Assembly: GCF_900199725.1 (NCBI RefSeq)
Contig: NZ_LT904903.1
Location: 275,920 to 339,919, forward strand
Reading direction: 5' to 3'
Origin: Cytobacillus massiliigabonensis
GTDB lineage: Bacteria; Bacillota; Bacilli; Bacillales; Cytobacillaceae
Length of the DNA: 64,000 nt
Shown here: piece after piece, positions 42,892 through 50,056 of the stretch
How the letters are laid out: each line of letters opens with the position of its first letter
Position numbering within the stretch: position 1 is the first letter of the stretch
The notes under the pieces: model-generated
The model's database searches: none
Told to the model about the DNA's origin: nothing
What the model saw: the letters and a program-made list of their open reading frames with translations, nothing else
Position numbers and translations under genes: made by a program

Positions 42892-43221
42892 ATGATTAGA
42901 AGTGATATTATTCGCGGACATTTGGATTCGATTATTTTGCGCTTGATTTATGAAGAGGATCGTTATGGATATGAAATTTCAAAAGAAATCAGTTTACGCA
43001 CAGACAATCGATTTCAGATAAAAGAAGCAACTTTATATGCAGTGTTCCAGCGGCTTGAGAAGAAAGAACTAATTGAATCTTACTTGGGAGAAGTTTCTCA
43101 AGGCGGCAAAAGGAAATATTACAGAATTACAACGCTGGGAAAAGCTTATTTGCAAGAAATGGTGAAAGAGTGGAAGGAAGTAAGGGCAATCATTGATTTA
43201 TTTATGGAGGGATTAAAGTGA
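42892..43221 (+). CDS. PadR family transcriptional regulator
   Basis: 109 aa. The PadR winged helix is clear: IIRGHLDSIILRLIYEEDRYGYEISKEI, then KEATLYAVFQRLEKKELIESYLGE and GGKRKYYRIT. The start at 42892 excludes 24 upstream codons that run through the promoter and operator. Its TGA overlaps the GTG of the next gene. It probably represses the whole three-gene unit. Confidence 0.93.
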   Translation: MIRSDIIRGHLDSIILRLIYEEDRYGYEISKEISLRTDNRFQIKEATLYAVFQRLEKKELIESYLGEVSQGGKRKYYRITTLGKAYLQEMVKEWKEVRAIIDLFMEGLK

Positions 43222-43616
43222 AGAAGCTAAAAATTCATGTGGATGAGCTGTTTAAGGATGTTCCAGAAAGCGAGCAAAAAAACGCGATTAAGCAAGAGGT
43301 TTTGGAAAATCTTGAAGAAAAAGTCTGGGATTTAAAGGCTAATGGGAAAGAAGAGGAAGATGCGATTAATAAAGCCATAGTGGAGTTTGGGGATATAGAA
43401 GATTTGAAAAAGGAACTGGGGGTTAAACAGCCGGTAAAGAAAAATATGACGAAATTAAATCTAGGCTATTCAATTTGGGGAAGCTCACTAATTATTGCAT
43501 TATTTCTTTTTATTAATCTTTATTATTCTCCGGATGTCATCTGGTTTGTTTATCCGACCTTTGCTGTATTATGGTGGCCTTTAACGATGTACTTTAAGTG
43601 GCAGCGTTCTAAATGA
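43218..43616 (+). CDS. Permease-prefix-like membrane protein with one repeat module
   Basis: 132 aa. Residues 1-70 are a helical cytosolic domain like the permease prefix/DUF1700-type domain often paired with PadR (ESEQKNAIKQEVLENLEEKV). Residues about 82-126 have two helices ending in IWFVYPTFAVLWWPLTMY, one copy of the module found four times in the next protein. GTG start, overlapping padR by 4 nt, with GGAGG 7 nt upstream. Confidence 0.85.
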   Translation: MKKLKIHVDELFKDVPESEQKNAIKQEVLENLEEKVWDLKANGKEEEDAINKAIVEFGDIEDLKKELGVKQPVKKNMTKLNLGYSIWGSSLIIALFLFINLYYSPDVIWFVYPTFAVLWWPLTMYFKWQRSK

Positions 43617-43629
43617 GGGGTGAAAATAA

Positions 43630-44268
43630 ATGAAAAAATATGATGTTGGTTTTGCGGCAGCTGGCAGCATTATGAGCATTCTCTTTTTCATGATCGTCAA
43701 TTATATAACAAGCACCGAGTATTTATGGTTTATCTATCCTTCTTTAGCCTTGCTGCTATGGCCTATTGGTCTGTATTGTGGGAAACAGGGAAAGCATAAG
43801 CTATTTTCGTTAGTATGCAGTGGAATCATTATTCTTTTTCTTGTTTCTGAAAATATAATTAATTCTCCAGTCCACCCGTGGTCCTTGTATGCCATTTTCC
43901 CCATCCTATGGTGGCCAATATTGATTATTTTAGGAAAGCGGGCTAAGACCATGTCCGTTGCGTGGGTAGGGAGCATAAGTATAATTCTATATTATCTAAT
44001 CTTGAACATACTCATCTCTCCTGGATATCCTTGGGCAATCTATCCCGCATTTGCCGTGCTATGGTGGCCGTTATCATTATACCATGTGTTGAAAAAGACA
44101 TTTTTCACATTTTCGGTACATGCTAGCTTATTAATCATTTTATTTTTTATTACTGTGAATGCAGTCTCCTCTCCAAACACAATTTGGGCGGTTTATCCAA
44201 TTTTTTGTGTATTATGGTGGCCACTTTCTATGTATTATTTCGTCTATAAGAAGAGAAGAGTAAATTGA
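43630..44268 (+). CDS. Membrane protein made of four 51-residue repeats
   Basis: 212 aa, eight helices. The motif SP-x3-W-x2-YP-x-F-x-x-LWWPL-x-x-Y recurs with Trp-Pro at residues 44-45, 95-96, 146-147 and 197-198, an exact 51-residue period. No catalytic residue or known family is recognised. It lies 13 nt after the gene with a single module and is under the same PadR regulator. Function unknown; envelope or membrane stress is a guess from PadR context. Confidence 0.8.
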   Translation: MKKYDVGFAAAGSIMSILFFMIVNYITSTEYLWFIYPSLALLLWPIGLYCGKQGKHKLFSLVCSGIIILFLVSENIINSPVHPWSLYAIFPILWWPILIILGKRAKTMSVAWVGSISIILYYLILNILISPGYPWAIYPAFAVLWWPLSLYHVLKKTFFTFSVHASLLIILFFITVNAVSSPNTIWAVYPIFCVLWWPLSMYYFVYKKRRVN

Positions 44269-44299
44269 TTAGAATTCTAGAAGAAAGTGAAGGTAGTTT

Positions 44300-44896
44300 A
44301 TGGAGGAGAAAAAGATTTATATTATTTTTACAGATACGGGAACACTTTTCACAAAATTAATCAAATTATATACAAAGAAACCATTAAACCATGTATCAAT
44401 TTCATTTGATAAACAATTAACGAATATATTCAGCTTTGGGCGCAAAAAGCCGTATAATCCCTTTATTGGCGGATTTGTTAGGGAAAGAATTGCTGAAGGA
44501 TTGTTTAAAAAAGCAAGATGTGAGGTATATAGCTATTCACTATCAGAATTGGAATATGAACAAATGCAAGCAAAGGTTAGACAAATAGAAGCAAAGAAGG
44601 ATTTATATAAATATAACTTCTTAGGACTTATTGCCATAATGCTAAAATATAATCTTAAACGAAAAAATGCCTTCTTTTGCTCTCAGTTTGTTGCAACCAT
44701 TTTAAATGAAAAAAAAGGAATGCTTGTAAAAACTCCGAGCCAATGTACACCCCAAGATTTATTGGCAGTTAACAAGCTGGAATTAGTATATAAGGGAAAG
44801 CTTAATTTCTATCCGCATCAGGTAAATAAAAATATGGTTGAACATGATTTTAACTTTGGAAAACCAATGATTTATAAATCACCTGATTTTAGCTAG
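44300..44896 (+). CDS. YiiX-like permuted papain-fold (NlpC/P60 superfamily) protein
   Basis: 198 aa. The order is permuted: His31 in LNHVSIS comes before Cys127 in FFCSQFVATIL, with a plausible polar residue nearby, as in YiiX/YaeF-type enzymes. No signal peptide, so it acts in the cytosol. These proteins are thought to cleave amide or acyl-ester bonds, possibly lipid linked. It follows the repeat protein by 31 nt and may belong to the same unit. Confidence 0.82.
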   Translation: MEEKKIYIIFTDTGTLFTKLIKLYTKKPLNHVSISFDKQLTNIFSFGRKKPYNPFIGGFVRERIAEGLFKKARCEVYSYSLSELEYEQMQAKVRQIEAKKDLYKYNFLGLIAIMLKYNLKRKNAFFCSQFVATILNEKKGMLVKTPSQCTPQDLLAVNKLELVYKGKLNFYPHQVNKNMVEHDFNFGKPMIYKSPDFS

Positions 44897-44918
44897 TTTT
44901 CACATGAAAGTAATTAGT

Positions 44919-44960
44919 AAAGCTGATGAACAATTGCCTTTAGAGCCGTTTATCAGCTTT
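44919..44960. terminator. Bidirectional terminator
   Basis: Stem AAAGCTGAT / ATCAGCTTT between the convergent YiiX-like and LysR genes. Confidence 0.75.
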
Positions 44961-45834
44961 ATTCATTTTTTAATAGCTTTAAAAATACAGATAATGCCTT
45001 TGTTTGGAAGGGGGATCGCAGGACAACGGAAAATTCTCTTGTAAGAGAAATTCCCTCCACCTCAATAACTGCCAATGTGCCTTGTTCTCTTTCTTTCTGA
45101 ATTACCCAATCAGATAATAGACTTATGCCAATTCCGGCTTCGACAGATTCTTTAATTAATTGTGTACTCCCAAATTCTAATATTTTTTGAGGTGGGATGT
45201 TAAACTGGTTAAAAAGTTTTTCAGTCGCCTCCCTTGTTCCTGATCCGTTTTCTCTAACAATCCATGTTTCTTTCTCGATATCGGCAATAGATACCTCGCC
45301 TTTAATGTGTAATAATCGATTTTTGGGAGAGGCAACAATACTCATCTTATCAACGGCAAAAGGCTCAATCTTTAAATTTTTCTCCTTGTATTGTCCCTCT
45401 ACAATGCCGACATCTAGTTGATGTCCAAGTATGAGTTCAGCTATTTCCTTCGTATTTCCAATAGTGATAGCAGGTTTTATTTGAGGATACTTTTCTAGCA
45501 TGTCAGCGATTAAGTGTGGCAAAATATATTCTCCAAAAGAATAGCTTGCTCCGATGGATAACAGTCCATTTGGATTATTTGTCAGATCATCGATTAAATA
45601 GTGCATTTTTCCATAAAGCCCTAATATTTCTTTGGCATGATGGTAAACAATTTCTCCAGCTTTATTTAAATGGACATATTTATTGGTTCGCTCTAATAAT
45701 TTGGTGCCCATTGCACGTTCTAAAGCTTGAATGTATTGGCTGACTGCTGGCTGGGTCATATGTAATTCTTCAGCAGCACGTGAGAAGTTCTGTTTTTCTG
45801 CTACAGTGACAAAGACAGCTAATTGCTGGTCCAA
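44959..45834 (-). CDS. LysR family transcriptional regulator (CysL/YwfK-like)
   Basis: 291 aa. HTH at residues 1-60 (FVTVAEKQNFSRAAEELHMTQPAVSQYIQALE) and an effector-binding domain from about 90. Divergent from the YeiH-like gene, a common pairing in bacteria. It probably activates that gene and represses itself; the coinducer is unknown. Confidence 0.92.
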   Translation of the reverse strand: MDQQLAVFVTVAEKQNFSRAAEELHMTQPAVSQYIQALERAMGTKLLERTNKYVHLNKAGEIVYHHAKEILGLYGKMHYLIDDLTNNPNGLLSIGASYSFGEYILPHLIADMLEKYPQIKPAITIGNTKEIAELILGHQLDVGIVEGQYKEKNLKIEPFAVDKMSIVASPKNRLLHIKGEVSIADIEKETWIVRENGSGTREATEKLFNQFNIPPQKILEFGSTQLIKESVEAGIGISLLSDWVIQKEREQGTLAVIEVEGISLTREFSVVLRSPFQTKALSVFLKLLKNE

Positions 45835-45950
45835 ATCATCACCCCTACTTTGGTATATGATTTACTTATTATTAACATTATAAATAATTATTTTCCTTAT
45901 AGTATAGAAAACTTTATGCTAAAGTTACAAACTATTTGGGAGGTGATGAA

Positions 45951-47006
45951 ATGTCAGCACAAGCCGCTAAAGTATATTCATCGGGTAAAGAACCTCTTAA
46001 GCCAGATAAAAAAACTACTTCTGCCGGAAGATGGGCAGGCGGAATTGCGTTTACATTTTTGATTGCTTTATCAGGCTACTTATTAGCAAAATTACCTGGG
46101 TTTGACCATGTTGGTCAGCTTGCTTCCGCAATAGTAATTGCGGTTTTATACCGAAATATTTTTGGATACCCGGTGCTTCTGCGCGCAGGTATTGGTTTTT
46201 CGTCAAAGAAACTCTTAAGATTTGCAATTATTCTATATGGATTAAAGCTTAATATCGGAACGGTATTAGAGGATGGTCTTGGATTACTCGTTCGTGATGC
46301 AGGTGTCATTGTCTTTGCCATTTTGTTAACCGTTTGGCTGGCCCGCTTGTTAAAAGCAGAAAAAAATATTTCATTGCTTGTCGGAGTAGGAACAGGGGTA
46401 TGTGGCGCTGCTGCCATTGCGGCTATTGCTCCGATTATCAAATCCAAAGATGAGGATACAGCTATTGGGGTTGGGATTATTGCACTTGTAGGTACTATTT
46501 TTGCGATTGGCTATACGATTTTACGCCCTGTCCTTCCATTAACGGCAAGTGAATATGGCATTTGGTCAGGAATAAGTTTACATGAGATCGCTCATGTGGC
46601 ATTAGCAGCTGCACCCGGAGGACAGGATGCACTCGCTATTGGCTTGCTTGCAAAACTAGGCAGGGTATTTTTACTCGTTCCTCTATGTTTTATTTTTATG
46701 TACATGATGAAAAAGAAAAACGCAGGAGAGAAAAATTCAGATGCGAAGATTGAATTTCCATGGTTTCTCATTGGGTTTATGATCATGAGTGTGATCGGCA
46801 GCTATGTGTTTGGCAAGTCCATTCCTGTTTCGGAATCGTTTATAAATGGAGTAACGAATCTTACTACTTGGTGTTTAACAGCGGCAATGGTCGGACTTGG
46901 CTTGAATGTCAGCCTTCACGATTTGCGCACGAAAGCATTAAAGCCGTTAATTGCGATGGGTATTACTTCTATCTGTTTATCGATTATCTCTTATTTTATT
47001 GTTTAA
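45951..47006 (+). CDS. YeiH/UPF0324 family membrane transporter
   Basis: 351 aa with about 10 helices. Signature regions: LRFAIILYGLKLNIG, VGVGTGVCGAAAIAAIAPII, and SGISLHEIAHVALAA; these are typical of the YeiH putative sulfate exporter family (UPF0324). A strong GGGAGGTGAT precedes the ATG at 45951. The divergent LysR gene is its likely regulator. The transported ion is not established; sulfate or sulfonate is the family suggestion. Confidence 0.92.
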   Translation: MSAQAAKVYSSGKEPLKPDKKTTSAGRWAGGIAFTFLIALSGYLLAKLPGFDHVGQLASAIVIAVLYRNIFGYPVLLRAGIGFSSKKLLRFAIILYGLKLNIGTVLEDGLGLLVRDAGVIVFAILLTVWLARLLKAEKNISLLVGVGTGVCGAAAIAAIAPIIKSKDEDTAIGVGIIALVGTIFAIGYTILRPVLPLTASEYGIWSGISLHEIAHVALAAAPGGQDALAIGLLAKLGRVFLLVPLCFIFMYMMKKKNAGEKNSDAKIEFPWFLIGFMIMSVIGSYVFGKSIPVSESFINGVTNLTTWCLTAAMVGLGLNVSLHDLRTKALKPLIAMGITSICLSIISYFIV

Positions 47007-47010
47007 TGAT

Positions 47011-47050
47011 AAAAAACGGATTTTCCTGGTGGGGAAAATCCGCTTATATT
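47011..47050. terminator. Terminator between YeiH and YmcC-like genes
   Basis: Perfect 10-bp stem CGGATTTTCC / GGAAAATCCG with A-rich left and T-rich right flank, between convergent genes. Confidence 0.85.
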
Positions 47051-47051
47051 T

Positions 47052-47615
47052 TTATCGGTCCTTTGAATGTATTTGTTTATCCTTTGCTTTCGTCGGCCAT
47101 ATAAAGTTTGAAAGGGCAATTAGAAAATCAATACCCAAAATAATGGACCATAACCTTAATATCCCGCTTAATGCTTCGGTTCGGGAGGAGTCATTTATAA
47201 AATAAATCATCCCGGCAAGAAGTCCTGCACCGATGAGAAATGCAATAACATGCCTGCCCCAGCCTTTAAGATAATGCTTTGCATATTCAAGCCCATAACG
47301 TTTAGCCGGCCTCGGTCCCTGTTTCGTAATATAGTATTGAAATCGCTCGTCTGCCCATTGAATCATGCTTTTACCAAAGGCAATTGATACACCTATATAA
47401 ACGGCTGCAATCCCATGAATACTTGATGCAGTTGCTCCACGGTATAAATCAATACTTGTCGTTACTAATAAAATTAAGTCAATAACAGGTGTTAAGGCTA
47501 AAAATACTAATCCAAGCTTATTCCACTTAAATACGTAGCGAGTGACTAAACCTAAGGCAATAACGATCCAGAAGCCGATCTCACAAGCGATAATCATCCA
47601 TGCAAGGAAATTCAA
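47052..47615 (-). CDS. YmcC-like integral membrane protein
   Basis: 187 aa with five or six helices, no signal peptide and no catalytic motif. Next to a divergent TetR gene, this mirrors ymcC-pksA of B. subtilis as I remember it, without the pks cluster. TTG at 47615 is chosen because AGAGGTG is 5 nt upstream; the frame opens at 47633 inside that site. Its promoter is TTGTAT (47679-47684), 17-nt spacer, TAAAAT (47656-47661), with a TetR operator over the -35 and another in the leader. Confidence 0.75.
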   Translation of the reverse strand: MNFLAWMIIACEIGFWIVIALGLVTRYVFKWNKLGLVFLALTPVIDLILLVTTSIDLYRGATASSIHGIAAVYIGVSIAFGKSMIQWADERFQYYITKQGPRPAKRYGLEYAKHYLKGWGRHVIAFLIGAGLLAGMIYFINDSSRTEALSGILRLWSIILGIDFLIALSNFIWPTKAKDKQIHSKDR

Positions 47616-47631
47616 ACGCGCACCTCTTTTC

Positions 47632-47645
47632 AATACAGTTGTATT
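47632..47645. promoter_or_regulatory. TetR operator A
   Basis: AATACAGTTGTATT, a palindrome AATACA-N2-TGTATT in the 5' leader of the YmcC-like gene. Confidence 0.75.
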
Positions 47646-47677
47646 ATATAAAAAGATTTTATCATGCTGTTTTATTT

Positions 47678-47691
47678 AATACAACTGTATT
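47678..47691. promoter_or_regulatory. TetR operator B
   Basis: AATACAACTGTATT, the exact reverse complement of operator A. It covers the -35 of the YmcC-like gene and lies just upstream of the -35 of the tetR gene. Confidence 0.78.
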
Positions 47692-47697
47692 ATAAAA

Positions 47698-47733
47698 TTG
47701 AAAAATCACTTTTTCATTGATAGAATAATACTA
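47698..47733 (+). promoter_or_regulatory. Promoter of a likely leaderless tetR mRNA
   Basis: TTGAAA (47698-47703), 17-nt spacer, TAGAAT (47721-47726). The expected transcription start, about 7 nt downstream, coincides with the ATG at 47733, and no Shine-Dalgarno is present. Confidence 0.7.
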
Positions 47734-48329
47734 TGCCGAAAATAGTTGATCATGAAAAAAGAAAAAAACAAATTGCTGAAGCAACATGGCGGGTCATCTT
47801 AAATCTAGGAATGGAAGGAGCGACCGTCAGAAATATCGCAAAGGAGGCAGGGCTATCACTTGGGGCCTTGCGCCATTACTTTTCTACACAGGATGAATTG
47901 CTTGTGTATGCGATGAACCTTGTAAAGGAACAGGCAACTGTTCGTATTAATGAAATTACTAGGAAAGATTTGCCGCCAAAAGAAATGATTTTACATATTC
48001 TTCTGCAATTGGTTCCCATAAATGAGGAAACAATGGCCGAAATGGAGGTATGGTTTGCATTTATTGCCCATGCCAGACATAAGGGGGATATCTTTAATCT
48101 AAAGGATGATGGCGTCTTTAATGGAATAAAAAAGCTTGTTGATTCCATGGATCAGTTTGGGCTGCTTCGGAAGGAACTGGATATAGCTGTAGAAACAGAA
48201 AAGTTGTATGCCTTAATTGACGGGATTGCACTCCATGCATTGCTTGAGCCAAAGCGAGTTGACAAGGAGAGAATCGTTCGTGTGTTAGAACATCATTTGG
48301 ACTCCATTTGTATAGAAGAGAAGAAGTAA
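47733..48329 (+). CDS. TetR/AcrR family regulator (PksA/BetI-like)
   Basis: 198 aa. HTH ATVRNIAKEAGLSLGALRHYFSTQDELL (residues 30-57) and a BetI-type C-terminal domain (AEMEVWFAFIAHARH). Divergent from the YmcC-like gene with two mirrored palindromes between, so it probably represses both. The start has no ribosome site but is directly at the predicted transcription start. Effector unknown. Confidence 0.9.
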   Translation: MPKIVDHEKRKKQIAEATWRVILNLGMEGATVRNIAKEAGLSLGALRHYFSTQDELLVYAMNLVKEQATVRINEITRKDLPPKEMILHILLQLVPINEETMAEMEVWFAFIAHARHKGDIFNLKDDGVFNGIKKLVDSMDQFGLLRKELDIAVETEKLYALIDGIALHALLEPKRVDKERIVRVLEHHLDSICIEEKK

Positions 48330-48330
48330 A

Positions 48331-48382
48331 AGAAAGCCGATAAATTGTACTGCTTTTGCAGTCGTTTATCGGCTTTCTTTCT
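48331..48382 (+). terminator. Terminator of the tetR gene
   Basis: 14-bp stem AGAAAGCCGATAAA / TTTATCGGCTTTCT with an inner ACTGC / GCAGT hairpin and U-rich end. Confidence 0.9.
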
Positions 48383-48397
48383 TACAAAACTGTAAGA
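48380..48397 (+). promoter_or_regulatory. BceR-type operator box 1
   Basis: TCTTACA-AAAC-TGTAAGA, a perfect match to the TNACA-N4-TGTAA consensus known for Bacillus BceR-like regulators. It lies about 95 nt before the 38-aa peptide gene. Confidence 0.75.
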
Positions 48398-48491
48398 CTG
48401 CTGTCATCTAAATAGATGGGTTGGAATTCGTTTATTTCCTATAATGAAATCATCAGCAAGATATGAATCCTTTATAAGGGAGGTAGTAAAA

Positions 48492-48608
48492 ATGAAAAAG
48501 GTCATTGAGATTTTTGCTGCTATAATTGGCGCTTTAATAAATGGCAAGCAAGTTGCCAATCAATTAAATCAAATAGTCGAAGAAGAGATTATTCACTCAG
48601 CTATTTAG
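48492..48608 (+). CDS. Small peptide gene (38 aa)
   Basis: Encodes a 38-residue peptide with a hydrophobic N-terminal half (VIEIFAAIIGALING) and an acidic C-terminal half. A very strong GGGAGGTAG site precedes the ATG, and a BceR-type box is upstream. No family recognised. It is followed 43 nt later by a lipoprotein gene and may be co-transcribed with it. It could be a membrane-associated stress peptide; function unknown. Confidence 0.6.
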   Translation: MKKVIEIFAAIIGALINGKQVANQLNQIVEEEIIHSAI

Positions 48609-48651
48609 CTGAAAGATTCTATGATAAATAAACAAAGGGAGTTCTTGAAAA

Positions 48652-49239
48652 ATGAGAAAAATTCTAAGTGTTTGTATGACAGCCATTCTAGCGAGTTCCA
48701 TGATAACAGGATGCAGCGCAATTAAGGATGTCTTTGAAAAGGCGAATGGAGTCATTTTGTATGGGGATCAACAGCAAATTACCGATTCCATTAAACAAGA
48801 GCAAAATGATCTAATCAAAAAAGATGAATATGCTATTAAAGTTGTCGAAAATGGTGGAAAAAAAATCTTGCTTCTAAATGAAAAAACGGCAAAAGACCTA
48901 GTTGAAAAGGAACTAATTAAAAAAGTAACTAATGAAACTGATACTGAACCGATTACATCATTGCCTAAAGTGACAAAAGGAAAAGGTGTTCTTTTTGCAA
49001 AACAAAAGGCAGAAGTTCATTTAGACGGAATGCAATTAGACGTATCCTATGAAGGGAACAAAGTGATCGGAGATGGAAGACGTTATGTGGATATGTTCTT
49101 AATTATAGACGATGCTGATTTTTCCGTTATCAAAGGGGATGAAAAAGCAATGGGAATTATCAAATATGATAAGGATCCAGCTAAAAAATTGCCAGGATTC
49201 GATGTTGAACAAGTTCAGCTAGTTAGAATCGAAGAATAA
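48652..49239 (+). CDS. Lipoprotein, BA_5634-like
   Basis: 195 aa. Signal peptide with lipobox MITGC (Cys21), then a soluble domain rich in Lys and Glu. The pattern fits the Bacillus lipoprotein family I know as BA_5634; its function is not known. It lies between the 38-aa peptide and a terminator, with an ABC/two-component operon following. It may work with those envelope-stress genes. Confidence 0.7.
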   Translation: MRKILSVCMTAILASSMITGCSAIKDVFEKANGVILYGDQQQITDSIKQEQNDLIKKDEYAIKVVENGGKKILLLNEKTAKDLVEKELIKKVTNETDTEPITSLPKVTKGKGVLFAKQKAEVHLDGMQLDVSYEGNKVIGDGRRYVDMFLIIDDADFSVIKGDEKAMGIIKYDKDPAKKLPGFDVEQVQLVRIEE

Positions 49240-49244
49240 ATGTA

Positions 49245-49276
49245 AGGTCTGTCCTTTTGAAAGGGACAGGCCTATT
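49245..49276 (+). terminator. Terminator after the lipoprotein gene
   Basis: Stem AGGTCTGTCC / GGACAGGCCT (one mismatch) and a T-rich tail; it separates the lipoprotein unit from the ABC operon. Confidence 0.78.
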
Positions 49277-49360
49277 CATTGTTGTCCAAAGCAAGAGAAT
49301 AGAAGCAGGTTTCAATATAGTATACTAATGCTAATCTTGATTATGAAAGCGGGGAGTAAG

Positions 49361-50041
49361 TTGGAGGTAATACGAGTAGAGAATGTCAGCAAGCTATACG
49401 GGAAAGGAGATAGAATGGTTAAGGCTTTAAAGTCCATAAATTTGTCGATTCGGGAAGGAGAGTTTGTAGCGATAGCGGGTCCTTCTGGTTCAGGTAAAAG
49501 TACACTGCTTCATACAATTGGCGGCCTGGATGTTCCGACAGAAGGAAAGGTTATTGTAGAGGGAGAGTCCATTTACTCCTTATCGGATGAAGCCATCTCC
49601 ATATTGAGGAGAAGAAAAATAGGCTTTATTTTTCAATCCTTTAATCTTGTTCCAATATTGAATGTTGAAGAAAATATTCAGCTTCCAGTGCTTCTTGATC
49701 ATCAAAAAGTGGATGAAGAGTACTACAAAGATATTATTGAATATTTGGGGATAAAGGAAAAAATTCTTGCAATACCCTCAGAGTTATCTGGAGGGCAGCA
49801 GCAAAGAGTGGCCATTGCCCGTGCTTTAATACATAAGCCTGCCTATATTTTAGCTGATGAGCCGACAGGTAATTTGGATAGCCAAACGAGCAATGATGTT
49901 ATCAACCTTTTACAATTAAGTGCTAAAAGATATAAACAAACGTTAATCATTATTACACATGACATGAGCATAGCTGAAAAAGCGAATCGAATCATTCAAA
50001 TAGAAGATGGCTCCATTCTAAATGATGTGTCCTATCATTAA
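49361..50041 (+). CDS. ABC transporter ATP-binding protein (MacB/LolD type)
   Basis: 226 aa. Walker A GPSGSGKST, Q-loop FIFQSFNL, signature LSGGQQQR, Walker B ILADEPTG and H-loop THD are complete. It is of the MacB/LolD/YknY branch that pairs with FtsX-like permeases. I start at TTG 49361 because the family sequence begins there (EVIRVENVSKLYG) and GGGGAG is just upstream. First gene of the ABC-permease-RR-HK operon. Confidence 0.93.
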   Translation: MEVIRVENVSKLYGKGDRMVKALKSINLSIREGEFVAIAGPSGSGKSTLLHTIGGLDVPTEGKVIVEGESIYSLSDEAISILRRRKIGFIFQSFNLVPILNVEENIQLPVLLDHQKVDEEYYKDIIEYLGIKEKILAIPSELSGGQQQRVAIARALIHKPAYILADEPTGNLDSQTSNDVINLLQLSAKRYKQTLIIITHDMSIAEKANRIIQIEDGSILNDVSYH

Positions 50042-50056
50042 AGGAGATTGATATAC

